Position numbers and translations under genes: made by a program
The notes under the pieces: generated by a model
Seen by the model: the letters and a program-made list of their open reading frames with translations, nothing else
What the model was told of the DNA's origin: nothing
Databases searched by the model: none
Origin: Desmodesmus armatus
Lineage: Eukaryota; Chlorophyta; Chlorophyceae; Sphaeropleales; Scenedesmaceae
DNA: 64,000 nt
NCBI GenBank assembly: GCA_007449985.2
Contig: VIIQ02000669.1
Span: forward strand, 248,001-312,000
Direction of reading: 5' to 3'
In this document: in pieces, positions 39,250-52,835 of the stretch
Position numbering within the stretch: position 1 is the stretch's first letter
Layout of the letters: the number at the start of each line of letters is the position of its first letter

Positions 39250-42200
39250 TCAATTGAGGCCCAGGCGGTTGCGCGCTGCTGTCACGGCTATGGCTCGTTT
39301 CAGACGGTCCAAGAGGACAGCCTTCCGGTCATCCTGCTCGTCTTGGTACTGCTGCTGCTGCTGCTGTTGTTGCTGCTGTTGCTGCAGCAGCAGCAAGAGC
39401 TGCTGCTGCTGCTGGTTTTTCTGCTGCTGCTGCTGTTGTACGGCTGCTGTCCACTGCTGCTGCATGGACTGCTGCTGCATGTACTGCTGCTGCGTGCGCT
39501 GCTGGCTTGCCATGCCAGACCCCTGCTCCTGCAGCTGGCCACACAGCAACTGCTGCAAAGGGAAGCTCCCCTGGGGGTTTGGCTGCACACCCTGCTGCTG
39601 CTGTTGCTGCTGCCTGAGCTGCATCTGCCTGCGCAGCTGCAGCACCTCGTGCAGCTGCATGCTGCTGTGTGCTGAGCGCAGGGGCTGAGCCGCCTGCAGG
39701 CCTGATGCACCCTCTGCTGGCAGCTGCAGTGCGCTGACACTGAGGCTCCTGGTCAGGTCTGGGGTTGCACCAAAGCTGTCCACACGGCCGAGGAGCTCAC
39801 AGCACTCTGTCTCTAGCAGCTGTGGGGTATAGTAGCTGAGGTTGCTGTAGCTGCTGGTGGCTACAGTTTGGTGTGCAGCGCGCTGTGGGTTAGGTGCCAC
39901 TGGGCTGGTGCGTTGAGCTGGTGTGTGGGTGCCTGTGGCTCCAGGGAGGGATGCCAGGCTGGCCCCAGATGCCTCCCCATGCCTCATCACAGGCTCTGAC
40001 AGGGCTGCACACAGGGTCATGGCCAGCAGCTGGTCCTGCTGCTGCTGCTGAGCTGCTGGTATACTTAACGAAGAGGCCTCCTCGCCTCCCAGCAGGGGTG
40101 GGCTGGTGACCGCTGAGGTGCCTGCAGACGTGCCGGCGGTGGTTTGTGGGGAGGAGCTGTTGAAGGCGGCTCCAGCAGAGCACATGGCCTCAATAAGGTC
40201 AGCCGTGGCCTCAAAGATGTCTTGTGGGTCGTCTGCGGCCTCTACAGCTTGCCTGAGGCGAGCAAGCTTGCGGGCTCGGCTTTGTGCATCCAAATTGGCC
40301 AGCATGTGTGCTGTCCCAGCTGCAGCACTGCTTTGGGTGGTCTGCCCGCTGCAAGCTCACGTCAGCCTGTACAGCAGACAAGTTCGGGAGTACACATGGA
40401 AAGGTTCTTGTGTTGGCTGGACTTGACATCGTACCCGGCTGCAGGTTGCACAACGATCTTCCTTCGGGAAGCCGCAGGACAGAGGAGAACCCAACAGACG
40501 CTGGCGCGGCCGTGTAGATGTAAGTACTAACTACAAAACGCATTGGAACAGCCCCGATGAGCATGCGCCCCACCTGAAGACCCCCAGGCTCCAGTGGCAA
40601 GATACTCCTAGCTGGGGCCGCTATCATTCACCTCGTGTATGGAACATAGCAACGATCAGGTCGAGGACTAGGATGTGAAGCAGGTGCCTGTAGACAATGG
40701 CATGCCCTTTGCAGATAGATGGTGTAACGTTGGTCCGCCTTCTGCAGTGTACGTGAAAGTGGATGATTTGAGCAGCAGCCTACGCAGGTTGTAGTGTGCA
40801 TTACAGCAGGCCTCCACCCCTGACCTGCATCGTGCCAGGTTGCTGACCCATGATCATCAAATCGATTTGTCACGGTATGGAAGTTCGTGTTCGTAAGCAA
40901 GGGCGAAGACCAGGGAAAGATGGGATGGAACGGCAAATAACTACATGATGGTTCATGGGGGCACCCCACGGAAAGATGCTGCGTCAAGCCACGGAATTCA
41001 GCTCACTGACCAATGAGAAGAACCTGACGACCGTCTCACAAACGAGCTGCCGTGCACATTATCAGGGCATAGAACAGTACGGGGCCACAAAGGGCTTGGT
41101 GCCACCAGCTTGTACCATCTTGTACTGCCCCCACGCCCTGCCAGCAGGGCAAGGAGGAGACAAACTCTGAGTCAGCTGGGCTCTGACAAAAGAAATCCCT
41201 TGTGCAGCATATCCACCTGCGCTTTGATCATATTGTTACTGGCAGCAGTGATAGGTCAACAAAGAGGGCGCCATGTTGACGAACCACAATCCATGTAATT
41301 TATGAGCATGGCACTGTAGCAGCTGCAATTGTTGAATTCTAGACAGGCACCTTCAAGGACTGGATACTGAGATTTGGGCGCTTGCACGTGCATGACATGG
41401 TCGTATTACTGAGACATCCTACTAAAGAACCATGCCTCAAACGTCCAGAGCGCACATGCTCATCAACCAACCACCACCACCACCACCAGTCAGTGCCATG
41501 CACCATGCTTCACACTACTGCTACGCTTATCCTGCCACCGGCCCCTCAGAACAGGAAGAAGAATGTAGGTCGCTTTGGTGGCTGCTTCACTGGGGGCAGC
41601 ATGTGCACACGGCCGGTCTGCGAGTCACAGCAACAACATGGCAGCACCAACACAGCAGCATATCAGTTGTGTACACAATGTGTAGCTGTCTTCCAGCACG
41701 CAAAAGCAGACGTGGCTTTGAGCACCTGCCCAATCTGGCAAAACACTGCCATGATGCAACTGCAACCAGACATGCAGCGTCACATGGTCATCCCTCCACC
41801 CTGCCAGCATGTCTCACCCCCACACGTGCCCCGGCGTCGGGGACAGCAATCGCCCTGCAGCACCAGCACTTCCAACGCTGCTGCATGGCCTGCCCAGCTA
41901 ACTAGCACCCTCCAAACCGGTCAGCCCCTCTGCCTGCCCACCCTTTGGCTGGGCCCTCCCGTTGCTGGCCGGCCTTTTTCCCTGGCCACCCCTGGGCTGG
42001 GCCCTCCCCTGGCTGCTGCCCCCTTGCAGCTAGCCCGTCTGGTCAAGCAGCGGCAGTGAGACCTCTGATGAGCTCAGCACAAGCCGTGCAGGAACTTTGT
42101 GTTCATCAGTCCGCCTCACCTTGCCCCTGGGCTGGGCCCTCCCTTGGCTGCTGGTCTGAGCCTACCCCCCTTGCAGCTAGCCCCTCTGAAAGAATTGTGT

Positions 42201-43685
42201 GCATGAGTCTGCACTCACCTTGCTGACATTGACGAGGTACAGCAGCTCCCCCAGCAGGCTGTTTTTCCAGTGCAGCCGTCGCAGTGTCATGGCTCTGCTG
42301 AAGGTGCTCACTGCTCCTGACGTGGCACGTGCAGCCAGACCAGCATCCACTTTCGCCTCTGCACACAGGAAGCAACGGCGAGGTGGTCGAATGCAGCAGT
42401 ACATAGTGAGCTGGAAGGGCGTCAAGCCTCGGGCCACGACAAGCTGTTATGAGCCCTGACATAACAGCTGGCTGCGAACAATGTGCGCAGATCGGGAAGC
42501 TATGCACATGGAATGCTGTGCAGGGGAGGCACATAGAGGAAGCTGGTTGTACCACACGCACACTGGACCAAGCAGGGCTGTTGTGCCACACTGGCTTGTA
42601 CCCCCCTTGCATTTGTGGCACAACGTTTTGAGAGTTGTTATGACCCTGTTCAGATCCATAACAACTCTCTGCCGATACGTTGTGCCACAAATGCAAGGGG
42701 GTAACAGTCAAAATGTGGACAGTCCAGCGATCCAGCCAACAGATCGCCGAATACCACTGTTTTTGTTCCCTCCCAGCCAAGCTGCTACTCACGCCACAGC
42801 ACCAGCAGCTTGTGTGCCTCATACAGCTGCATCAGCACCCCCCGCCACATCAGGTGGCACAGGTAGCGCACTGCTGGGGGGATGCCGAAGAAGCGCAGCT
42901 CTTGCCAGAGATACCACATGCTGCTGAACACCGTCCAGCGCTTCTCAATGGCTGCATGCATGACATGCCACATGCATGATCCAGTCAATGGTTTTCAATG
43001 AGTGGCAGCAAGGCCAGAGACATGTGTAGTTGAGGGTTGTTACCCAGAGTGGCAACAAGGTGCAGCAACAGGGGAAGGGCCAGAGTTGTCAGCCTGCCCT
43101 GACAGCATGCAGCTGCTCGATGATGTTCTGAATGCAGATCACAGCTGCAGTTTGCTGTGTAAACGCTGGTCACCGCAGTCATGCTGACTCGGGCATCTGT
43201 CCTTGCTAGCAGCGGGCTGTGCAGTCATGTGCCTACCAACTGCAACTGTTGTACGCTGCAGACCAGCGGAAACACCACAAGACACCCGCACCTGGGATGT
43301 CCAAAGAGCATCTCGAGAACTTGTCTTGCCAGAACACGTAGTTGTCCTCTCGTTGTCTATACTGCATCCACGCTGGGTACCATTCTGCTGCAGGTCTCAG
43401 CGTGCCGCTGTCCCGAACACTGGGAGGTGTGTATGTGTCAGGCACTGGCCTGACCCAGGGATCTACGCCAGGCAGCTGAGGGTCTACGAAGACTGATGGT
43501 GGATCTGGTGTTGGGGTATAGTCCAGAAACCGGCCTGAGGTCGAGGGACCGTCAGCTGTGGCAGCAGCATTGGGAGCAGCAGCAGGTGCAGACCGCAGCA
43601 CACGGCAATCTCGCCGAGTCCTGTGCGCCATGCTACATTTACGTTGCAATAGAGATTGCATGTTGTGGCTTGTCAGCCGATTCAC
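39250..43685 (-). CDS. Unrecognised, probably organelle-targeted protein with polyglutamine C-terminus
   Basis: Five exons: 43292-43685, 42793-42951, 42219-42358, 40574-40611 (38 nt), 39250-40348; phases 1,1,0,2 agree, about 609 aa. The N-terminal ~45 residues are basic, Ser/Ala-rich and acid-poor (transit-peptide-like). A conserved-looking core follows: AEWYPAWMQYRQREDNYVFW, then KRWTVFSSMWYLWQELRFFG, VRYLCHLMWRGVLMQLYE and TLRRLHWKNSLLGELLYL, a Trp-rich helical region that might be membrane-associated. The last exon starts RARKLARLRQAVEAADDPQD, continues S/T/P-rich, and ends with CAG-encoded glutamine blocks before AIAVTAARNRLGLN. The link between exon 3 and the last exon crosses a 1.6-kb intron and a 38-nt exon supported only by phase and splice consensus, so the last exon might belong to a separate gene starting at 40305. 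Confidence 0.5.
41945..42187. repeat. Degenerate intronic repeat of a ~50-60 bp C-rich unit
   Basis: The block GGCTGGGCCCTCCC followed by TTGCTGG or TGGCTGCTG occurs at about 41949, 41996 and 42131; the last two copies continue into CCCCCTTGCAGCTAGCCC. It lies within intron 3 of the flanking gene model. Confidence 0.7.
42599..42703. mobile_element. TA-flanked hairpin MITE (Tc1/mariner type)
   Basis: A ~101-bp palindromic element (42601-42701) has arms of about 25 bp outside (CCCCTTGCATTTGTGGCACA and its complement) and an inner 13-bp perfect arm (GAGAGTTGTTATG), with small mismatched bulges between. The dinucleotide TA on both sides fits a Tc1/mariner-type target duplication. It sits in intron 2 of the polyglutamine gene. 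Confidence 0.7.
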
Positions 43686-44488
43686 AGCCCTGCAAGATTG
43701 TTGTTGGGCAGATCAGATTGTTGCCAAGGTCGATATAGGATGATAGTCGGACTAAGACATGGTCTCACATACACACAAACATACGTCAAGGACAATACAA
43801 CACACACAGATCAGCCCAAAAGCACAGTTATACAGCACTGTCCGTTTGCACTAAACGACAGATTTGTCATCTATATACATAGATGCCTTGGGGCTTTGCA
43901 TCAACAGTACTCCCTGATGGAGGCTGCAATGTGCAAGCTGTTGGCCCCAATCTGCCCTCTGCACCAGCGCCCCCCTGGGTGCATGTTCATGTCCATGGCA
44001 TGCACTGACAAAGCGCAAGCCCAGGACAACAGACCCACATGCATGTATCTGCTGCACTATGTGGCACTTATGCTCGCCCTTGACACGCTGTGTCAGAATG
44101 CCTTCACTTTTTAAGCAACATTACAAGGTAGCAGATGATTTGCCCGCGGCAAGACAGTCAGCTGCATTGCCGGTGAACGCATCCCTCAGGGCCTGTCATA
44201 TGAGCATGCCAATGGTCATGGCTGTTTTGACATCTTGTGTAACGACATGATATGCCCAGTACGGTATCATAATTCCATGTGATCCTTTGCACCACCGCCA
44301 ACTGGCCGGCCAATTGGCCCACCACTGCTGGGCAACAGTTGAACGGCCCCACTGATAACCCAGCTGCAGGCTCCCTACTGCTGCTGCTCCAATCGATGGA
44401 GGCTGAGTCACTCTGCAGGCTCCCTTCTGCTGCTGCCTCAATCATAAAGGCTGAGTCAATGACTGAGTCAGACTGAGTCTGCAGCTCC
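43686..44488. other. Spacer with partial duplications of the CFAP410 3' end
   Basis: Contains the upstream region of the polyglutamine gene and the 3' flank of CFAP410. From about 44380 to 44510 a ~60-bp segment (CTGCAGGCTCC...CTGCTGCTGC...GGCTGAGTCA) appears about three times; the last copy overlaps the CFAP410 stop codon. Confidence 0.6.
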
Positions 44489-46941
<2,453 letters not shown>

Positions 46942-47272
46942 CGTGCTGGCACTGTCTGGCTACCGATATGCGACAAGCCAGCTCATGGCGGCACAACTGA
47001 GTTCCAATGGGCTGATACTAATATAGATATTGGATAGTACTCAGGAATTAGGCAGAATGGGCTGCGCTTGCCGACGAGTACTTCCCGGTTCCAATGTTTC
47101 CGCTCAGGTATAAGTAGCAGTCAGGTGTTTCCCAGACATGACCTTCAGACATCAACATTCTAATCATCCCCCTGCACCATCCACCGCTATCGATACCAAA
47201 AATCGGAATCCTTCTCCGAGGACAAGAAAAATGCACGCGCCAGCAACAATGACTGGGGGACTGCTGCTGCTG
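46942..47272. other. CFAP410 upstream region / 3' flank of the exon-array gene
   Basis: 331 bp between the CFAP410 start and the stop of the neighbouring tandem-exon gene. Nothing further recognised. Confidence 0.5.
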
Positions 47273-49679
47273 CTAGGACTGCTGCTGTTGCTGTTGCTGC
47301 TGGCAGAACTGCTGCCAGGCATGCTGCTGCTCCCAGGACTGCCAGGTCTGCTGCCAGTTCTGCTGCCAGGTCTGCTGTAGCTGTTGCTGTCGCCGTTGCT
47401 GCCAGGATTGCGACTGCTGCTGCTGCTGCTGTTGCTGCCAGTACTCCTGCCAGTACTCCTGCTGCTGCAGCAGCAGCTGCTGCTGCTGTTGTTGCTGCTG
47501 CTGCAGCTGCTGCTGCTGCAGCTGCTGCCACAGCTGCTGCTGCTGCAGCTGCTGCTGCTGCAACAACAACTGCTGTAGCTGCCGCGACTGCGGTAGTAGC
47601 ACCCGGGCCTGCCAGGCTTTTCTCAGTCCAGCCCAGCGAGCCTGAACATACTCCTGTTGTGCGGGGGTGGCAGTGCCGTTCCTTACTGCCGCAAATGCAT
47701 CAACCATCTTCTGCACACCAGCCAAGTGCACGTCTACAGTCTTCTGTTGCTCGGGGGTGGCGACGCCCTCCTCTGCAGCCGTAAATGCAGCCCTCACGAC
47801 CTCACCTGCACAGCATGGGAAGCCGCGAATGCCGTTGAGTCCTTTCACAGGCTCGATAAGTTGTGTGGCAGTGTCAAGGTGTATGCTCAATCGCATGGCA
47901 TGAGGTGTGGGGTGTCAGCGCAATGGCAGAGCAGGTGGTGCCACACAACCTTGCTTGATTGAGAACACACGAGCGGACCGTATGCGACAGCGTCAAGAAC
48001 TGATACATGCTGCACATTCTACTCACCCCTCGCTGCAGCTCCAGCATAGCAAGCATCCACTATCTTCTGTTGCACGGGGGTGGCAGTGCCCTTGTTTGCA
48101 GCCGTAAATGCAGCCCTCACGACCTCACCTGCACAGCATGGGAAGCCGCGAATGCCGTTGTGTCCTTTCACAGGCTCGATAAGTTGTGTGGCAGTGTCAA
48201 GGTGTATGCTCAATCGCATGGCATGAGGTGTGGGGTGTCAGAGCAATGGCACAGCAGGTGGTGCCACACAGCCTTGCTTGATTGAGAACACACGAGCGGA
48301 CCGTATGCGACAGCGTCAAGAACTGATACATGCTGCACATTCTACTCACCCCTCGCTGCATTTCCCGCTGCAGCTCCAGCACGGCAAGCATCCACTATCT
48401 TCTGTTGCTCGGGGGTGGCGACGCCCTCCTCTGCAGCCGTAAATGCAGCCTTCACGACCTCACCTGCACAGCATGGGAAGCCGCGAATGCCGTTGTGTCC
48501 TTTCACAGGCTCGATAAGTTGTGTGGCAGTGTCAAGGTGTATGCTCAATCGCATGGCATGAGGTGTGGGGTGTCAGAGCAATGGCACAGCAGGTGGTGCC
48601 ACACAGCCTTGCTTGATTGAGAACACACGTCAAGAACTGATACATGCTGCACATTCTAATCACCCCCCGCCGTACCTCCAGCACAGCAAGCATCCACTAT
48701 CTTCTGTTGCACGGGGGTGGCGACGCCCTCCTCTGCAGCCGTAAATGCAGCCTTCACGAGTTCACCTGCACAGCATGGGAAGCCGCGAATGCCGTTGTGT
48801 CCTTTCACAGGCTCGATAAGTTGTGTGGCAGTGTCAAGGTGTATGCTCAATCGCATGGCATGAGGTGTGGGGTGTCAGAGCAATGGCACAGCAGGTGGTG
48901 CCACACAGCCTTGCTTGATTGAGAACACACGTCAAGAACTGATACATGCTGCACATTCTAATCACCCCCCGCCGTACCTCCAGCACAGCAAGCATCCACT
49001 ATCTTCTGTTGCTCGGGGGTGGCGACGCCCTCCTCTGCAGCCGTAAATGCAGCCCGCACGACCTCACCTGCACAGCATGGGAAGCCGCGAATGCCGTTGA
49101 GTCCTTTCACAGGCTCGATAAGTTGTGTGGCAGTGTCAAGGTGTATGCCCAATCGCATGGCATGAGGTGTGGGGTGTCAGCGCAATGGCAGAGCAGGTGG
49201 TGCCACACAACCTTGCTTGATTGAGAACACACGAGCGGACCGTATGCGACAGCGTCAAGAACTGATACATGCTGCACATTCTACTCACCCCTCGCTGCAG
49301 CTCCAGCATAGCAAGCATCCACTATCTTCTGTTGCACGGGGGTGGCAGTGCCCTTGTTTGCAGCCGTAAATGCAGCCCTCACGACCTCACCTGCACAGCA
49401 TGGGAAGCCGCGAATGCCGTTGTGTCCTTTCACAGGCTCGATAAGTTGTGTGGCAGTGTCAAGGTGTATGCTCAATCGCATGGCATGAGGTGTGGGGTGT
49501 CAGAGCAATGGCACAGCAGGTGGTGCCACACAGCCTTGCTTGATTGAGAACACACGAGCGGACCGTATGCGACAGCGTCAAGAACTGATACATGCTGCAC
49601 ATTCTAATCACCCCCCGCTGCACCTCCAGCACAGCAAGCATCCACTATCTTCTGTTGCACGGGGGTGGCAGTGCCCTCG
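47273..49679 (-). CDS. 3' half of an unrecognised gene: tandem array of 34-codon exons plus polyQ terminal exon
   Basis: Exons (all phase 1 to phase 1): 49289-49390, 48966-49067, 48664-48765, 48350-48463, 48027-48128, then terminal exon 47273-47805; the 5'-most unit (49612-49679) is cut by the LTR element. Each internal exon is 102 bp (one 114 bp) and encodes the same ~35-residue module, GEVVRAAFTAA then GVATPEQQKIVDACCAG, differing at a few sites (E/V before QQ, EEGV versus NKGT). The terminal exon holds one more module, a diverged second one (ATPAQQEYVQARWAG), then a long Gln/Leu/Trp-rich tail encoded by CAG repeats. Introns between units are also nearly identical. No family was recognised; modules look like two-helix repeats. 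It should be the continuation of the exons at 53243-55382. Confidence 0.6.
47806..49679. repeat. Tandem exon-intron array, period 302-335 bp
   Basis: Acceptor-to-acceptor distances are 323, 302, 302, 335 and 323 bp. The order of unit variants (NKGT unit beside EEGV unit) recurs, and about 47900-48130 is almost the same as about 49160-49390, which suggests duplication of multi-unit blocks as well as single units. A relic unit lies at 53063-53110, beyond the LTR insertion. Confidence 0.9.
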
Positions 49680-50310
49680 TGATGAGATTCAGGCTCTGCT
49701 GAAGCTGACTGAAACAGCTGTAAGCTGAGTGAAACACTGCTGAATCACTAGCACAGTAAGCGGGGTCTATGAGCGTCAAAGCTCACAAATGAACAGACTC
49801 AATGGGGTATGTGACTTGTTACAGGACACCGACAACCCTCCTTATCCTAGCATCCTGCCTTACGGTCTGTCCATCGCAGAAGCAAACAGGACGCTTTAGT
49901 ATGCCCAATGTTGCAAGGGCGCAAATAAACGTACGGCAGTCAAAGCATGTCATTACTTATGCTCTAGCGCATGACTATGCAACAGGTTGCAGTAAAGATG
50001 CGCACGACACAATAGTACAAATGTACTCTTGTATAATGACACTGCAAACAGCCCAAACAGTGCAGTCCGCACTGTGGCCAATACAACAGGCTGTGCGCGT
50101 AATGCAACTCAGGCCTGTGTACGCTGTAAATGCTCGAGTAATACTAACTCATGCACGCACAACATAATGTGTGCAAACCGTATGCAGCTGTGCCGAATAA
50201 CCAGTCACCATGCACAAGGTGCAATTAGATGTGACCAGCACTCATGTTCATGTTCATGTCTCGTAGCAGGGTGTGACTGGAACTAGCTTAGACAGCTGTA
50301 AATCACAACA
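49680..50310 (-). repeat. LTR (3' LTR in element orientation)
   Basis: Starts TGATGAGATTC and ends AATCACAACA on the plus strand; matches 52204-52835 except for one T/C change and a one-base indel. Confidence 0.95.
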
Positions 50311-50320
50311 CTCCCTCGCC
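50311..50320 (-). other. Polypurine tract of LTR element
   Basis: On the minus strand GGCGAGGGAG lies immediately upstream of the 3' LTR, where plus-strand DNA synthesis would be primed. Confidence 0.6.
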
Positions 50321-51078
50321 AGGAGCAGCCTGCTACAGCACTCCAAGTGCTCTAAACCAAAGAAGAGGATCATAACCCACAACTGGAGGTCCAAGCAAAA
50401 CCAACGGTGTGAAACACACCATGATTGCTGTAGTGGCGGTCTGTATCGAACAGGGCCAGCATCCAATGCTGTTCACCTCACAACTGGAAACATGCCATGC
50501 CTAAGATGGCATCAGTCAGAAACAAGTCTTCTTGCTTGCTGACAGTCAGAACACTGTTAGGTCATGTAGTAAACAACCTAGTAGGTCATGTGGTAAACAA
50601 CCACGTACTCAGCTTGAAACGAAAAGGTCGCATTGGAATGAAGTCCTAAGTACCCAATAACTTCCATTCCATAAGCCTTCACCAGTGATGGGACCTGCAA
50701 AGCAAAACACTGGGCAGGTAGCCGGGTAGTAGATGTCCTCCTTCTGGTAATTGCTCCCTCGGTGTCTTATCCTCAGTAGGTGGTAGGTAGCAGGTAGAAG
50801 TGAGTGTGTAGCCATTCTCCACGTAGCTGTACTCCTCACTGTGTGTAGCTTTACTCCTCAGTGTGTGTAGCTGTACTCCTCAGTACGCTTGTATGTTACT
50901 CCTCTTCACGTGTTGCTCCTCTTGGTGCAGTCTTCAGTAGAACGTGGTAACACAAAGCACTTACGTGCTAACAGCTTCCAAAAGCTGTTCCTGTCGGCAC
51001 TTGTATCCAGTGTGACTCCCTCCTGTCAGCACTTGTGCGACATACTGTGGCTGGTGTGTAGCTTGAAGCAGGGTTGCT

Positions 51079-51417
51079 TCACCGTGTGTTCTTCTCCTCT
51101 GAAGTCGCTCTTGTGTTGACTTGTACTTGCTCATCGAAGGTAGGCAGCTTGGTATCTTGAGCGGTAGTCAGGGTAGACAGGGCCACAACAGTAGTATCGC
51201 TGTTGCCATTGGAAGAGGACTTGTACTTGGCGTTGTCAGCCTTTAGTCTCTTGAAGTCGCGCTTGACTTGGCCCTTCTTGTGACAGTAATGGCAGGTGCA
51301 CTGCTCCTCATTGTAGTTGCCCTTGTTGTAGATGACTGTGGTGTAGTCATTTGGTCTTGAACGGACGGTAGCCCTTGAAAAGTAGGTAGGTACCCTTGTC
51401 GTAGTGCCCTTGATCAC
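51079..51417 (-). pseudogene. gag remnant with degenerate zinc knuckle
   Basis: The frame contains CTCHYCHKKGQVKRDFKRLK, which corresponds to the Copia gag zinc knuckle C-x2-C-x4-H-x4-C, but the His is Gln and the last Cys is Phe. Surrounding residues are K/N/S/T-rich. Stops bracket the frame and no pol domain follows, so this is a non-functional or shortened gag. Confidence 0.6.
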
Positions 51418-52184
51418 ACGACGGTCTGGCAGTCGGTAGTACCTTGGTGTAGGTCACTTGTGCTTGGTGCTTACTGCTTCGGGATGGTAGTCCTTATCTA
51501 CTGGAACTAGCTTGTCAACTTGACAGCTTGAAGCTCTTGATGTAATTTCTTCACTTGCACTTGCAGGTGGCTTGCACTCGGTAGGCTTGTGTGGCCTAGT
51601 CTTCTTGTAGCTCGTAGAAGGTGTGCTTGTCAGTCTTGTCGGATGTCTTGAGCGGCTTGCTCCTTGTCAGTCTTGGGCTTGCACAGGGATGTGCTTGGGC
51701 TTTTTTTTCTTGAGGGTGTACTGTTGCACCACTTGTACCACTTGTCTTCCCTTTGGGCGTGTACTTGCGCTTGTACTTGTCCGTTGTAGTAGCTGCAGCT
51801 GGGCGTCCCCAGTACTGCTCCTTTACTGACGTGGTGAACCTGGCTCAAAGTAGTCGTTTCCTGCAGCCTGCCTTGCAGTAGCCTGCCAAGGCCATGCACT
51901 GCTGCTTGTGGTAGCTGTACCTCTTCGGGGTAGCTGGAAGCTTGCTTGCTTCGCCTGTACGACGTTTCTTGTCGTTACACTTGTCGATCCTTGCCTGGAT
52001 GACTTGTCGTTTCTTGTGTAGCCGGTCTTCTCCTGACCTGGCTTCTGGGCAGCGTGAGCTGCGCCTGTAACGTAAATCCAGCGTTTCGTCAGTAGAAACG
52101 CGTATTGTAGCCGGTCCTGCTTGACCACTACTCTGTTGACGCTGCAGCAAGCGGAGTGCCGCAGTCAACGTGTACGTTGAGACC

Positions 52185-52203
52185 CGTAGAAGGGCTCATA
52201 ACC
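52185..52203 (-). other. Primer-binding site, possibly half-tRNA-Met type
   Basis: Directly after the minus-strand 5' LTR the sequence reads GGTTATGAGCCC. This is complementary to GGGCTCATAACC, the anticodon arm (CAT anticodon) of tRNA-Met rather than its 3' end, as in Drosophila copia, which is primed by a cleaved initiator tRNA half. Match length beyond ~12 nt could not be tested. Confidence 0.5.
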
Positions 52204-52835
52204 TGATGAGATTCAGGCTCTGCTGAAGCTGACTGAAACAGCTGTAAGCTGAGTGAAACACTGCTGAATCACTAGCACAGTAAGCGGGGTCTATGAGCGT
52301 CAAAGCTCACAAATGAACAGACTCAATGGGGTATGTGACTTGTTACAGGACACCGACAACCCTCCTTATCCTAGCATCCTGCCTTACGGTCTGTCCATCG
52401 TCAGAAGCAAACAGGACGCTTTAGTATGCCCAATGTTGCAAGGGCGCAAATAAACGTACGGCAGTCAAAGCATGTCATTACTTATGCTCTAGCGCATGAC
52501 TATGCAACAGGTTGCAGTAAAGATGCGCACGACACAATAGTACAAATGTACTCTTGTATAATGACACTGCAAACAGCCCAAACAGTGCAGTCCGCACTGT
52601 GGCCAATACAACAGGCTGTGCGCGTAACGCAACTCAGGCCTGTGTACGCTGTAAATGCTCGAGTAATACTAACTCATGCACGCACAACATAATGTGTGCA
52701 AACCGTATGCAGCTGTGCCGAATAACCAGTCACCATGCACAAGGTGCAATTAGATGTGACCAGCACTCATGTTCATGTTCATGTCTCGTAGCAGGGTGTG
52801 ACTGGAACTAGCTTAGACAGCTGTAAATCACAACA
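52204..52835 (-). repeat. LTR (5' LTR in element orientation)
   Basis: Second copy of the 631-bp LTR; TG...CA ends on both strands. Confidence 0.95.

Larger units (their letters stand above)
49680..52835 (-). mobile_element. Young non-autonomous Copia-like LTR retrotransposon
   Basis: 3156 bp in minus orientation. Two long terminal repeats (631 and 632 bp) begin and end TG...CA and differ by only one substitution and one indel that I could find. The internal ~1.9 kb has a primer-binding site next to the minus-strand 5' LTR, a degenerate gag with a CCHC-type zinc knuckle, K/T-rich frames broken by stops, and a purine-rich tract (GGCGAGGGAG) next to the 3' LTR. No integrase or reverse transcriptase motif was recognised, so it must rely on enzymes from elsewhere. 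It sits inside one exon of the tandem array; the two exon fragments sum to 103 nt against 102 for an intact unit, and no 5-bp target duplication is present. Confidence 0.88.

Noticed and set aside
39329..39740. Ser/Cys/Ala-rich frames overlapping the polyQ exon
   Set aside because: These are other-frame readings of CAG repeats; the Gln frame alone extends to a conserved-looking N-terminal part.
41382..42059. 225-codon plus-strand frame with His- and Pro-rich segments
   Set aside because: It lies in the large intron of the minus-strand gene and its proline-rich end is the C-rich repeat.
47806..49679. CRISPR-like array
   Set aside because: The 300-bp period, near-identical 'spacers', splice signals and eukaryotic context show tandem exon duplication, not CRISPR.
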